From assembly GCA_945979635.1 (NCBI GenBank), contig CAMFPZ010000053.1:1-6349 (forward strand): a stretch of 6,349 nt of DNA, given 5' to 3'. Origin of the DNA: an uncultured Eubacterium sp. Lineage in GTDB: Bacteria > Bacillota > Clostridia > Oscillospirales > Acutalibacteraceae. A program made the position numbers and the translations under genes. The notes beneath the pieces are model-generated. The model was not told the DNA's origin and did not search any database. It saw nothing but the letters and a program-made list of their open reading frames with translations. Positions 1 through 6,349 of this stretch are shown piece after piece. Each line of letters opens with the position of its first letter. Within the stretch, counting starts at the first letter, position 1.

Positions 1-47
1 CTACACAAGGAGTATCGTCGGCAGCGTCAGATGTGTATAAGAGACAG
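1..47 (+). other. Nextera i5-side library adapter (artifact)
   Basis: This is not genomic sequence. Bases 1-6 match the end of the Illumina P5 tail (CTACAC), 7-14 are an 8-base index (AAGGAGTA, which I recall as a standard Nextera i5 index), 15-28 are the read-1 primer stem TCGTCGGCAGCGTC, and 29-47 are the Tn5 mosaic end AGATGTGTATAAGAGACAG. Genomic DNA starts at 48. On the minus strand the mosaic end adds six false residues (LSLIHI) and a false TGA stop (27-29) to the recJ frame. Confidence 0.98.
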
Positions 48-1814
48 GAGGCTTTTATCTGCCTTACCGGTGCTTCGATAAAGGTCATAAACAGCTTTTT
101 CGCTAAAATACTTTTCCTCATTACAGGATGAAAGACGAATATCAACTGCCTGCACTGACAAATATGTTCTTCCATTATAAAAGCTCTTCCCAATCTTTAC
201 AGCCAAATCGAGGATATCGCCCGATTTATAAGGAAAATCCTCAACAGTTTGTGAAAATTTCACTACTCTAATTTTATTATTCTTCTTTTGCAGCTCCATT
301 CGAATATGCTTTCCGTCGCCTATGGGCGAAACCGAAACGAGCGTCATTTTATATATTCCGAGCACAACCTGCGGATTACCTGCTCCATAGGGTTCAAGAA
401 CAGAAAGAGATTCGGCAAGCTCAAGATTTAGGTATGACGGCGAAAGCTTCATATCTATTACAAGCTCCGGCTGCGGCATAACAGAATAATGCGAATTTGC
501 GAATTCATTAATATCCCGTCTGAATTTTTCTATTTTATCTACATCAAGAGTTATTCCTGCGGCAAGCGGATGTCCGCCATACTGAAGCAAATCATCCTCA
601 CATGCCGAAATTGCTTCAAAAAGATTAAAGCCCTCAATGCTTCGTGCAGAGCCTCTTGCGACGCCCTGTTCATCAATTCCTATAACAAATGTCGGCTTGC
701 CGTATTTTTCGGTCAAATGAGCAGCAACGATTCCTATAACACCATGATGATAGCCGTCGCCGCTTACTACTATTACGCTATTTGAAACGAGCCTCTTATT
801 ATTTGAAAGCTGTCTTTCAACATCATTGAAAATATCCTGTTCCACGCTTTGGCGAATGGAGTTTTCCTCATTAAAATCATTATATGCCGCAGTACTTCTT
901 GATTCATCGTCGCAAAGCAGAAGTTCAACTGCTCGCTTCGCATCTCCCATTCTGCCCATAGCATTAATTCTCGGGCAGATTCTAAAGGCAATGTCGGTAC
1001 AGGTAAAATTCTTTGATGCATTCGCAATCACAAAAGGCTTAAACACAAGCCGCGGATTTTCATTAAACTTTTTTATTCCCAACCGTACGATAGCTCTGTT
1101 TTCGTCCTTGAGCGGCATAACATCTGCAATTGTACCGACAGCAACAAGGTCGATATACCTTTCGACTATATCCTCGGCGTTATCCTCATCCATAGCGACA
1201 GCCAGCTTAAAGGCAACTCCGACTCCGCAATAATCACAAAAGCTCAAAGCATTATCGCTACGATGCGGATTAACAACCGCTTCTGCTCTGGGTAATCTAT
1301 TGTCAGATAGCTGATGATGGTCGGTAATGACGAGCCGCATACCCTTTTCATAAATATGCTCCGCCTCATCAAAGGCGTTAATACCATTATCAACAGTGAT
1401 TATTAGGCCAACATCCCATGATGATATTACATCTATTGCATCAAGGTTAAGGCCATAACCCTCATTCTCACGAGACGGGATATAGTAGCATACATCCGCT
1501 CCCTTATTTGAAAGAAAATCGAAAAGAAGCGAGGTTGAGGTTACGCCATCACAATCATAATCCCCGTATATACAGATTTTTTCTCCGTTTTCTATTGCTT
1601 CGTATATCGCATCAACCGCATTTTCCATATCGGCAAAATCAAATGGAGAAGACATCATAAATTCATCCGAAAGGAAATTAACGGCATCAATATCATCAAC
1701 AACGCCACGCGATACCATCAAAAATGATACAAATGGGTCAATATTAAATTTTTCACTCAATGCAGACGCTCTTTCCTTATCGGCAGAACGCACAACCCAT
1801 TTCTTAAACGCCAT
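48..1814 (-). CDS. recJ: Single-stranded-DNA-specific exonuclease RecJ, 3' end missing
   Basis: RecJ is a cytoplasmic 5'-to-3' single-strand DNA exonuclease acting in recombinational and base-excision repair. The 589 genomic residues show the DHH phosphoesterase motifs in order: YGDYDCDG near 83-90 (metal-binding Asp85, 87, 89), VDNGI at 141-145, TDHH at 164-167, and GTIADVMPL at 227-235. The DHHA1 part follows (GYHHGVIGI near 354-362, GGHPLAAG at 413-420), then the OB-fold region with EPYGAGNP at 474-481. No genomic stop is reached: the apparent stop lies in adapter. E. coli RecJ is about 577 residues, while many Firmicutes RecJ proteins carry an extra C-terminal domain, so the lost part may be short or a whole domain. 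The ATG at 1814 gives the family-typical N-terminus and shares one base with the hisE stop. The nearest Shine-Dalgarno-like AAGG is 16 bases upstream, too far to work well, so coupling to hisE translation is likely (inference). Confidence 0.97.
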
Positions 1815-1816
1815 TA
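1812..1816 (-). promoter_or_regulatory. TAATG stop/start overlap joining hisE and recJ
   Basis: On the minus strand the hisE stop TAA and the recJ start ATG share one A, giving TAATG. Such overlaps commonly support termination-reinitiation, where the ribosome finishing the first gene starts the second. No good ribosome site precedes the recJ ATG (AAGG at 1831-1834 lies 16 bases away), which fits reliance on coupling. The overlap is seen directly; the coupling is inferred. Confidence 0.7.
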
Positions 1817-2137
1817 TGAATTCTTATCTACCTTATGAAATTTTTTTAGATTTCCTGCCTTTTCTGCTCGCTTATGCAAAACAGACTCAACATCCTCAAT
1901 ACTGATATTCTCGTTTACCATCATAACGAGTGTATGATAAATAAGGTCGCAAATTTCGCCGACAGTTTCGTCCTTGTCGCCGTTTTTTGCGGCAATAACC
2001 ATCTCGGTACTTTCCTCGCCGACCTTCTTTAATATTTTATCAAGACCTTGCTCAAAGAGATAGCAGGTATAGGAGCCTTCCTCCTTTGCTTCCTTTCGAG
2101 CAAGAATAGTATCATAATCATTTCTAATATAATCCAT
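1814..2137 (-). CDS. hisE: Phosphoribosyl-ATP pyrophosphatase HisE
   Basis: HisE hydrolyses phosphoribosyl-ATP to phosphoribosyl-AMP and pyrophosphate, the second step of histidine synthesis, in the cytoplasm. The 107-residue protein has the usual length for stand-alone HisE and is an all-alpha, MazG-like fold. Recognisable signatures are GSYTCYLF at 21-28, the DKILKKVGEE run at 33-42, and the metal-binding pattern EE-x2-E (41, 42, 45) followed by E61 and D64 in EICDLIYH. The ATG at 2137 is preceded by AAGGGG (2145-2150) at 7-base spacing, a good ribosome site. It lies 17 bases after hisI and overlaps recJ by one base. HisI and HisE are separate proteins here, unlike the fused HisIE of enterobacteria. 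The final residues (KVDKNS) are a short polar tail with no recognisable motif. Confidence 0.97.
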   Translation of the reverse strand: MDYIRNDYDTILARKEAKEEGSYTCYLFEQGLDKILKKVGEESTEMVIAAKNGDKDETVGEICDLIYHTLVMMVNENISIEDVESVLHKRAEKAGNLKKFHKVDKNS

Positions 2138-2154
2138 TTTTATTCCCCTTGCTA

Positions 2155-2484
2155 CTATGCATTATTGAATTCAATATTATTAAAAAAGCAGGTATGATTT
2201 CCTGTATGACAGGCAGCACCTGTTTGAACAACTCTTATAAGCAGAGTATCATCATCACAATCGCCCTTTATATCTACAATCCTCTGGAGATGACCGGAGG
2301 TTGCTCCCTTATTCCAAAGCTCATTTCTTGAGCGTGACCAAAACCAGGTGTAGCCTGTTTCGAGAGTCATTCGAAGCGATTCCTTATTCATATAAGCAAG
2401 CATAAGCACCTCGCCCGTGCTATCCTCCTGAACAATCGCAGGAATGAGCGAGGATTTTTTAAAATATTTATCTAAATCAAGCAT
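2155..2484 (-). CDS. hisI: Phosphoribosyl-AMP cyclohydrolase HisI
   Basis: HisI opens the adenine ring of phosphoribosyl-AMP to give ProFAR, the third step of histidine synthesis. The 109 residues match the monofunctional family in length and motifs: [11 protein letters not shown] at 23-33, [12 protein letters not shown] at 49-60, TSGHLQ at 62-67, the Asp cluster DCDDD at 75-79 that binds magnesium, and [10 protein letters not shown] at 91-100. Cys76, Cys92 and Cys99 are the expected zinc ligands of this zinc metalloenzyme. All key residues are present, so the enzyme should be active. The ATG at 2484 lies inside the end of hisA (8-base overlap) and has GGAGG (2491-2495) at 6-base spacing, which supports this start. 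The product feeds HisA, encoded immediately upstream. Confidence 0.97.
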   Translation of the reverse strand: MLDLDKYFKKSSLIPAIVQEDSTGEVLMLAYMNKESLRMTLETGYTWFWSRSRNELWNKGATSGHLQRIVDIKGDCDDDTLLIRVVQTGAACHTGNHTCFFNNIEFNNA

Positions 2485-2495
2485 TACAAACCTCC
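2477..2495 (-). promoter_or_regulatory. hisI ribosome site and hisA/hisI overlap
   Basis: The hisI ribosome site GGAGG (2491-2495) is embedded in the last codons of hisA, six bases before the hisI ATG. The hisI start and hisA stop overlap by eight bases (ATGCTTGA on the minus strand). A ribosome translating hisA would cover the hisI start region, so the two proteins, which catalyse consecutive steps, are probably translated in a coupled way (inference). Confidence 0.75.
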
Positions 2496-3193
2496 ACAGC
2501 CTCTTTTAGGTTTAATGTTCCTTCGTAGAGGCTCTTGCCGCAAATTGCTCCGTACAGCTCATTATCACGCAATGCGATAATATCATTTATATTTGTTACA
2601 CCGCCGGACGCAGTAATATCACAGGAAACGGCGTTATTCAGCTCGATGAGCTGCTCAAGATTTGGTCCCGATAAGGTTCCGTCCTTTGAAATATCAGTAT
2701 AAATTATTGTTTTAACGCCAAAAGCTTCCATTTTTTGTGCAAGCTCTATAAAATGAATATCCGAGCCTTGAGTCCAACCTTCGGTTGCAACAAAGCCATT
2801 CCTTGCATCAATTCCGACAGCAACTAGCTCTCCAAACTCCTTAACCGCCTGCTCAACAAGAGCGGGATTTTTTAATGCAACAGATCCCAAAATCACACGG
2901 CTGATACCCTTATTCGCATAAAAGTCAATATCCTGCATAGTACGAATACCTCCGCCAAGCTCAACCTTAAGCGGAGTTTCGTTTGCAACAGAAATAAAGC
3001 AATCAAAATTTACAGGCTTCTTTTGCAAAGAGCCGTCAAGATCCACCATATGAATCCACTCGGCACCCTGTTCACAAAAGCTATGAGCCGTTTCGAGAAT
3101 ATCATTCGCAACCTGATGGGCTGTTGAGAAATCGCCCTTATAAAGACGCACCGGCTTTGAGTCAATAACATCAATAGCAGGAAAAATCAGCAT
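2477..3193 (-). CDS. hisA: ProFAR isomerase HisA
   Basis: HisA is a (beta/alpha)8-barrel isomerase that converts ProFAR to PRFAR by an Amadori rearrangement, the fourth step of histidine synthesis. The 238-residue length is typical. The start FPAID carries catalytic Asp8; the second acidic residue is Asp129 in GIDARNG, and Thr166 in YTDISKDGT aligns with the Thr that assists catalysis in characterised HisA. Two phosphate-binding loops are visible, LGGGIR at 79-84 and ASGGVT at 195-200, reflecting the internally duplicated half-barrel. HVVDLDG-type sequence (HMVDLDGS, 48-55) is also present. The ATG at 3193 gives the expected N-terminus; its best ribosome site, AAGGAG at 3205-3210, sits a rather long 11 bases upstream and inside hisB, whose stop is only 3 bases away. 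The trpF side activity of actinobacterial PriA is not suggested. HisF, the usual paralogous neighbour, is absent from the window. Confidence 0.97.
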   Translation of the reverse strand: MLIFPAIDVIDSKPVRLYKGDFSTAHQVANDILETAHSFCEQGAEWIHMVDLDGSLQKKPVNFDCFISVANETPLKVELGGGIRTMQDIDFYANKGISRVILGSVALKNPALVEQAVKEFGELVAVGIDARNGFVATEGWTQGSDIHFIELAQKMEAFGVKTIIYTDISKDGTLSGPNLEQLIELNNAVSCDITASGGVTNINDIIALRDNELYGAICGKSLYEGTLNLKEAVEVCNA

Positions 3194-3196
3194 AGC

Positions 3197-3775
3197 CTAT
3201 AAAACTCCTTTTGTTGATAATACACAACCATTCTCATTTTGCCTTACGGCAATCTTAAGTGCGTGTGCAACAGCCTTGAAGATCGCTTCAATTTTATGAT
3301 GTGCATTTGCCCCATAAGGTACATTTATATGTAGGGTTATTCCGCTATTCATAGCGAATGCACGCCAAAATTCCTCTGTTACGCAGGTTTCGTAAACGCC
3401 GCATTTTTCCTGTGCAAAATCAGCATTAAACACGAGGAACGGACGATTGGATATATCAAGGCTAACCTGTGCAAGGCTCTCATCCATAGGGATGCTGAAA
3501 CTTCCGTATCGTTCAATTCCGCTCATATCTTCGAGTGCCTGCTTAAACGCTGTACCGAGAACAATTCCCGTATCCTCAACAGTGTGGTGAGTATCAACAT
3601 CTAAATCACCGTCAACCTCAATCTTCAACCCAAAGCCTCCGTGAACGCCGAAGGCAACGAGCATATGGTCGAAAAATCCAATACCTGTTTTAATCTCAAC
3701 CTCACCGCCGTCGAGATTAAGCTCTACATTTATTTTTGTTTCCTTTGTATTTCTTTGAACGCTAGATGTACGCAT
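3197..3775 (-). CDS. hisB: Imidazoleglycerol-phosphate dehydratase HisB
   Basis: HisB dehydrates imidazoleglycerol phosphate to imidazoleacetol phosphate. The 192 residues correspond to the monofunctional dehydratase alone; the N-terminal histidinol-phosphatase domain of enterobacterial HisB is missing, so a separate phosphatase is needed. The internal repeat that binds the two manganese ions is clear: HHTVEDTG at 63-70 and AHHKIEAIF at 158-166, with DHM at 36-38 and TEEF at 133-136 supplying further ligands. The N-terminus (RNTKET at 8-13) and the C-terminal LSTKGVL also match the family. The ATG at 3775 is preceded by AAGGAAG (3783-3789) at 7-base spacing, a ribosome site that overlaps the hisD stop codon. 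It lies between hisD and hisA, a common local order except that hisC and hisH are absent. Confidence 0.97.
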   Translation of the reverse strand: MRTSSVQRNTKETKINVELNLDGGEVEIKTGIGFFDHMLVAFGVHGGFGLKIEVDGDLDVDTHHTVEDTGIVLGTAFKQALEDMSGIERYGSFSIPMDESLAQVSLDISNRPFLVFNADFAQEKCGVYETCVTEEFWRAFAMNSGITLHINVPYGANAHHKIEAIFKAVAHALKIAVRQNENGCVLSTKGVL

Positions 3776-3787
3776 ATATTTTCTTCC

Positions 3788-5071
3788 TTAATTAAATCTA
3801 ACCTTTATTGAATTTGCATGTGCCGTTAAGCCCTCTGATTCAGCAAGCTTTATTATATCATCAGCGGCATTTCGAAGCTCTGAAGGTGTGTAATAAATAA
3901 ACGATGACTTCTTAACGAAGCTGTCGACACCGAGAGGCGAGAAAAATCTTGCAGTACCGGAGGTTGGGAGAACATGGTTCGGTCCTGCATAATAATCGCC
4001 TAATGGTTCCGGCGAAAAATTCCCCAGGAAAACAGAGCCGGCATTATCCACTCTTCCGATATATTTCAGAGGCTCCGATACGCAAAGCTCAAGATGCTCC
4101 GGAGCAAGCTCATTTGCAAAATCAATAGCTTGATCAAGATTTTCGCATACGATAATTTCGCCGTAGTTTTCCAGACTTTCCTCAATTATTGCCTGTCTTT
4201 CAAGATACTTTATTTGCTTCTCAATTTCGTGTGCGGTTGCACGAGCCAAATCAGACGAGGTCGTAAGCAAAATAGCCGAAGCAAGCTTGTCGTGTTCTGC
4301 CTGAGACATTAGGTCAGCGGCAAGGAATGAAGGATCGGCTGTCTTGTCCGCAACAACAAGAATTTCGCTCGGACCTGCAACCATATCAATATCCACAACT
4401 CCGTAAAGAAGCTTCTTTGCAGTTGCAACAAAGATATTACCGGGACCTACAATCTTGTCAACCTTTGGAATTTTCTCTGTTCCGTATGCAAGTGCGGCAA
4501 CAGCCTGTGCACCGCCAACCATAAACACCCTATCAACTCCGGCAACTGCGGCAGCCGCCATAATATTGGGATTAGGATTTCCGTCCTTTCCCGGAGGGGT
4601 TACCATAATAATTTCCTTTACTCCTGCTATCTTTGCAGGGACAGCATTCATAAGTACAGAGCTTGGATAAGCGGCGGTTCCTCCGGGAACATAAATTCCA
4701 ACTCTATGAAGTCCTCTTACTCGTTGTCCCATAATTACGCCGTTTTCCTTGGTTGTCATCCAAGACTGCTGTGACTGACGAAGGTGAAAATCATAAATAT
4801 TATCCCTTGCCTTAATTATTGCTGACTTAAAATCATCATCAACCATATCAAGATATGACTGAAGCTCTTCTTTCTCAATAATTGTTTTTTTAGGAACACC
4901 ACCGTCAAAGCGAACTGTATATTCAAGCACAGCACTATCGCCATGCTCCTTAACATTATTAATAATAGTTGTTACTATATCTACTATCTTTTGGTCGGTT
5001 TCACCGCAACGCTTCTTCAGGTTTTCTACAACCTCGTACTCAACCTTACCATTTGCTTTTGTTATTTTCAT
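3788..5071 (-). CDS. hisD: Histidinol dehydrogenase HisD
   Basis: HisD is a zinc-dependent, NAD-linked enzyme that carries out the last two oxidations, histidinol to histidinal to histidine. The 427-residue protein is full length. Zinc ligands by family alignment are Gln257 and His260 (in SQAEHD), Asp359 and His418 (in TAHANS); the catalytic pair Glu325-His326 lies in ELAPEHLEL. Other signatures are VGPGNIFVA at 208-216, AGPSEILV at 232-239 and GPNHVLPTSGTARF at 363-376. These numbers are each one less than in E. coli HisD, as expected for an intact homologue. The ATG at 5071 has AGGAGG four bases upstream, overlapping the hisZG stop. It is well conserved and shows nothing unusual. Confidence 0.98.
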   Translation of the reverse strand: MKITKANGKVEYEVVENLKKRCGETDQKIVDIVTTIINNVKEHGDSAVLEYTVRFDGGVPKKTIIEKEELQSYLDMVDDDFKSAIIKARDNIYDFHLRQSQQSWMTTKENGVIMGQRVRGLHRVGIYVPGGTAAYPSSVLMNAVPAKIAGVKEIIMVTPPGKDGNPNPNIMAAAAVAGVDRVFMVGGAQAVAALAYGTEKIPKVDKIVGPGNIFVATAKKLLYGVVDIDMVAGPSEILVVADKTADPSFLAADLMSQAEHDKLASAILLTTSSDLARATAHEIEKQIKYLERQAIIEESLENYGEIIVCENLDQAIDFANELAPEHLELCVSEPLKYIGRVDNAGSVFLGNFSPEPLGDYYAGPNHVLPTSGTARFFSPLGVDSFVKKSSFIYYTPSELRNAADDIIKLAESEGLTAHANSIKVRFN

Positions 5072-5082
5072 ATATCCTCCTA
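5072..5082 (-). promoter_or_regulatory. hisD ribosome site overlapping hisZG stop
   Basis: The minus strand reads TAGGAGGATAT before the hisD ATG. AGGAGG (5076-5081) is a perfect anti-Shine-Dalgarno match and begins inside the TAG stop of the upstream fused gene, with four bases to the start. This fixes the hisD start at 5071 and shows that hisD follows the fused gene with only 8 untranslated bases between them. Confidence 0.8.
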
Positions 5083-6301
5083 CTTATCGAGCTTACAGGC
5101 AAGCTCCAAATCAGCTAAAAATGCTTCTATCTCGTTCTTACGAAGCTTCATAGAAGCCATATTTACAATTACTCTTGCAGAAATCGGGAATATTTCCTCA
5201 ACAATCTCGAGTCCGTTTTCCCTCAAGGTTGAGCCTGTTTCAACGATATCGACTATACCATCTGCAAGGCCGAGAAGCGGAGCAAGCTCTACGCTGCCTT
5301 CAATCTTTATAACATCAACATCCATACCCTTTGCGGCGAAGAATTCCTTCGCTACCTTTGGATATTTCGAAGCAACTGTTTTTCGCTTATAGCCTGAGAA
5401 GAAATCACTTCCCTTGGGGCAAGCGAGTGCAAATCTACACTTTCCTATATTAAGATCGATAACCTCGAAAAATGAACTGCCATGCTCTACGATAGTATCC
5501 TTTCCGACAATACCGATATCGCAAACACCATGCTCCACATATGTAATTACATCCGGAGCTTTTGATAATACAGTTTCATAATTATCAACAGGAAGAATGA
5601 GTCGTCTACCCTTATTTTCAAGCTGGGATGTATCCAGTCCCATTGTCTTAAACAGACTTATAGTTTTCTTTTCGAGTCTTCCCTTTGTCAGAGCAATACG
5701 AATCGGTCGTTCAACATTAATTACTTCGCTCATCGCCTCGCACAGTGCCGAAACCTCAACGGCAAAGCCGATTGCGGGAGCATCCATACCGAATTCACCA
5801 AGAAGATTATCGTATCTACCGCCGGACAAAACAGTTAAGCCACTTCCCTCAGCATAGCCATGAAAGATTACACCTGTATAGTAATTTGAGCGATTAACGA
5901 GACCCAAATCAAGGATTATATAGTCCTTCAGTCCTGCATCGCACAGGCGGGAATAGACCTGTTTTAGGTACTCAAGTGCCGAATCTGTTTCTATACTTGT
6001 ATAAATATCCCTTGCCTCGTCAATAACAGAAATATCTCCAAACAATCTGGGCAGACGGCGAATAATCTTCGTTTCGGGAGTATCGCCAATTCTATCGAGC
6101 AAATCGCCAAGAGCAGCGTAATTCTTCGCTTCGATGTAATTAATAATATCAGCCTTTTCGGTTGAACTGATTTCCATCTTATTGAGCAGACTATTAAAGA
6201 AGGCAGCATTTCCTATTTCAATCTTGAAGGAATTGAGGTCACATCTCTTAAGACATTCAACAGCCATTTTTATAACTTCAATATCAGCCTCAATGCTTCC
6301 G
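5080..6301 (-). CDS. hisZG: HisZ-HisG fusion: ATP phosphoribosyltransferase regulatory plus catalytic subunits, 5' end missing
   Basis: One uninterrupted frame joins HisZ, the histidyl-tRNA-synthetase-like regulatory subunit, to a short-form HisG, which condenses ATP with PRPP in the first, committed step of histidine synthesis. Positions below count from the adapter-derived start; residues 1-10 are adapter. The HisZ part (about 11-200) keeps YYTG (150-153) and GGRYD (170-174), but the synthetase RGLDYY reads NRSNYY, and the motif-3 region GFAVEVSAL (188-196) lacks the ATP-binding Arg, so it is HisZ rather than HisRS. The HisG part (about 209-416, 208 residues) has ALTKGRLEK (213-221), GIVGKDTI (273-280) and the PRPP-binding signature from E348 to L369. 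It lacks the C-terminal regulatory domain of long-form HisG, as expected for a HisZ partner. The linker is about eight residues. The first hundred or more HisZ residues are off the contig. Stop TAG at 5080-5082. Confidence 0.93.
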
Positions 6302-6349
6302 CTGTCTCTTATACACATCTCCGAGCCCACGAGACGTAGAGGAATCGCG
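6302..6349 (+). other. Nextera i7-side library adapter (artifact)
   Basis: This is not genomic sequence. Bases 6302-6320 are the reverse mosaic end CTGTCTCTTATACACATCT, 6321-6335 the read-2 stem CCGAGCCCACGAGAC, 6336-6343 an 8-base index (GTAGAGGA, which I recall as a standard Nextera i7 index), and 6344-6349 (ATCGCG) match the start of the P7 tail (ATCTCG) with one mismatch. On the minus strand it supplies a false GTG start at 6328-6330 and residues MGSEMCIRDS; the tenth residue is a hybrid codon with one genomic base. Confidence 0.98.

Noticed and set aside
1..47. Transposon end: Tn5 mosaic end sequences at both window ends in inverted orientation
   Set aside because: The mosaic ends are followed by Illumina primer stems and 8-base indexes, so they are tagmentation library adapters rather than a natural mobile element.
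773..1027. Minus-strand open frame of 84 codons in another frame inside recJ
   Set aside because: It is contained in recJ in an alternative frame, and the recJ frame carries all the conserved motifs.
826..1233. Plus-strand open frame of 135 codons antisense to recJ
   Set aside because: It lies wholly within the conserved DHH region of recJ, has a low-complexity Ser/Ala/Ile-rich translation with no recognisable motif, and the opposite strand is unambiguously coding.
4943..5392. Plus-strand open frame of 149 codons antisense to the start of hisD and the end of hisG
   Set aside because: Its Ser/Ile/Phe-rich translation matches no family I recognise, and it mirrors two strongly conserved genes and their junction. 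It is best explained as a shadow frame.
5083..5706. Separate hisG gene starting by itself next to hisZ
   Set aside because: No stop codon separates it from the HisZ part, and the only nearby start has a poorly spaced ribosome site. A fusion is the simpler reading, with the internal start kept as a low-confidence finding.
5734..6301. Histidyl-tRNA synthetase (hisS) fragment
   Set aside because: The synthetase signature RGLDYY is replaced by NRSNYY and the motif-3 arginine is missing, while the frame is joined to HisG in a his operon. These point to HisZ.

Overview
This window is almost entirely one tightly packed, minus-strand run of genes: a histidine biosynthesis cluster that runs directly into recJ. 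Reading 5' to 3' on the minus strand, the order is hisZ-hisG (one fused open frame, 5' end cut off), hisD, hisB, hisA, hisI, hisE, recJ (3' end cut off). Gaps between genes are 8, 12, 3, -8, 17 and -1 bases. There is no stretch without a gene long enough to hold an internal promoter of normal size, and I see no RNA gene, CRISPR array, mobile element or terminator. Every sizeable plus-strand open frame lies antisense to one of these genes and looks like a shadow.

Both ends are not biological. Bases 1-47 and 6302-6349 match Nextera (Tn5 tagmentation) library adapters with sample indexes, oriented as in a complete library molecule. The genomic insert is therefore 48-6301. The ends of both terminal open frames are translated adapter (an N-terminal MGSEMCIRDS and a C-terminal LSLIHI) and should be trimmed before any protein is deposited or searched.

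The likely source is a bacterium of the Firmicutes, probably class Clostridia (gut or rumen Oscillospiraceae/Lachnospiraceae-like). The reasons are moderately low GC by eye, strong AGGAGG-type ribosome sites, a short-form HisG that depends on HisZ, monofunctional HisB, and separate hisI and hisE. This placement is inference; no taxonomic marker is present.

The his genes cover step 1 (HisZG), step 2 (HisE), step 3 (HisI), step 4 (HisA), the IGP dehydratase step (HisB) and the last two oxidations (HisD). hisH and hisF (IGP synthase), hisC (aminotransferase) and a histidinol-phosphate phosphatase are not in the window, so the pathway must be completed by genes beyond the ends or elsewhere. The two features most worth attention are the in-frame HisZ-HisG fusion, which would fix the regulator and catalyst at 1:1, and the TAATG overlap that ties recJ, a DNA repair nuclease gene, to translation of hisE. 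I found no evidence of a wholly new system.
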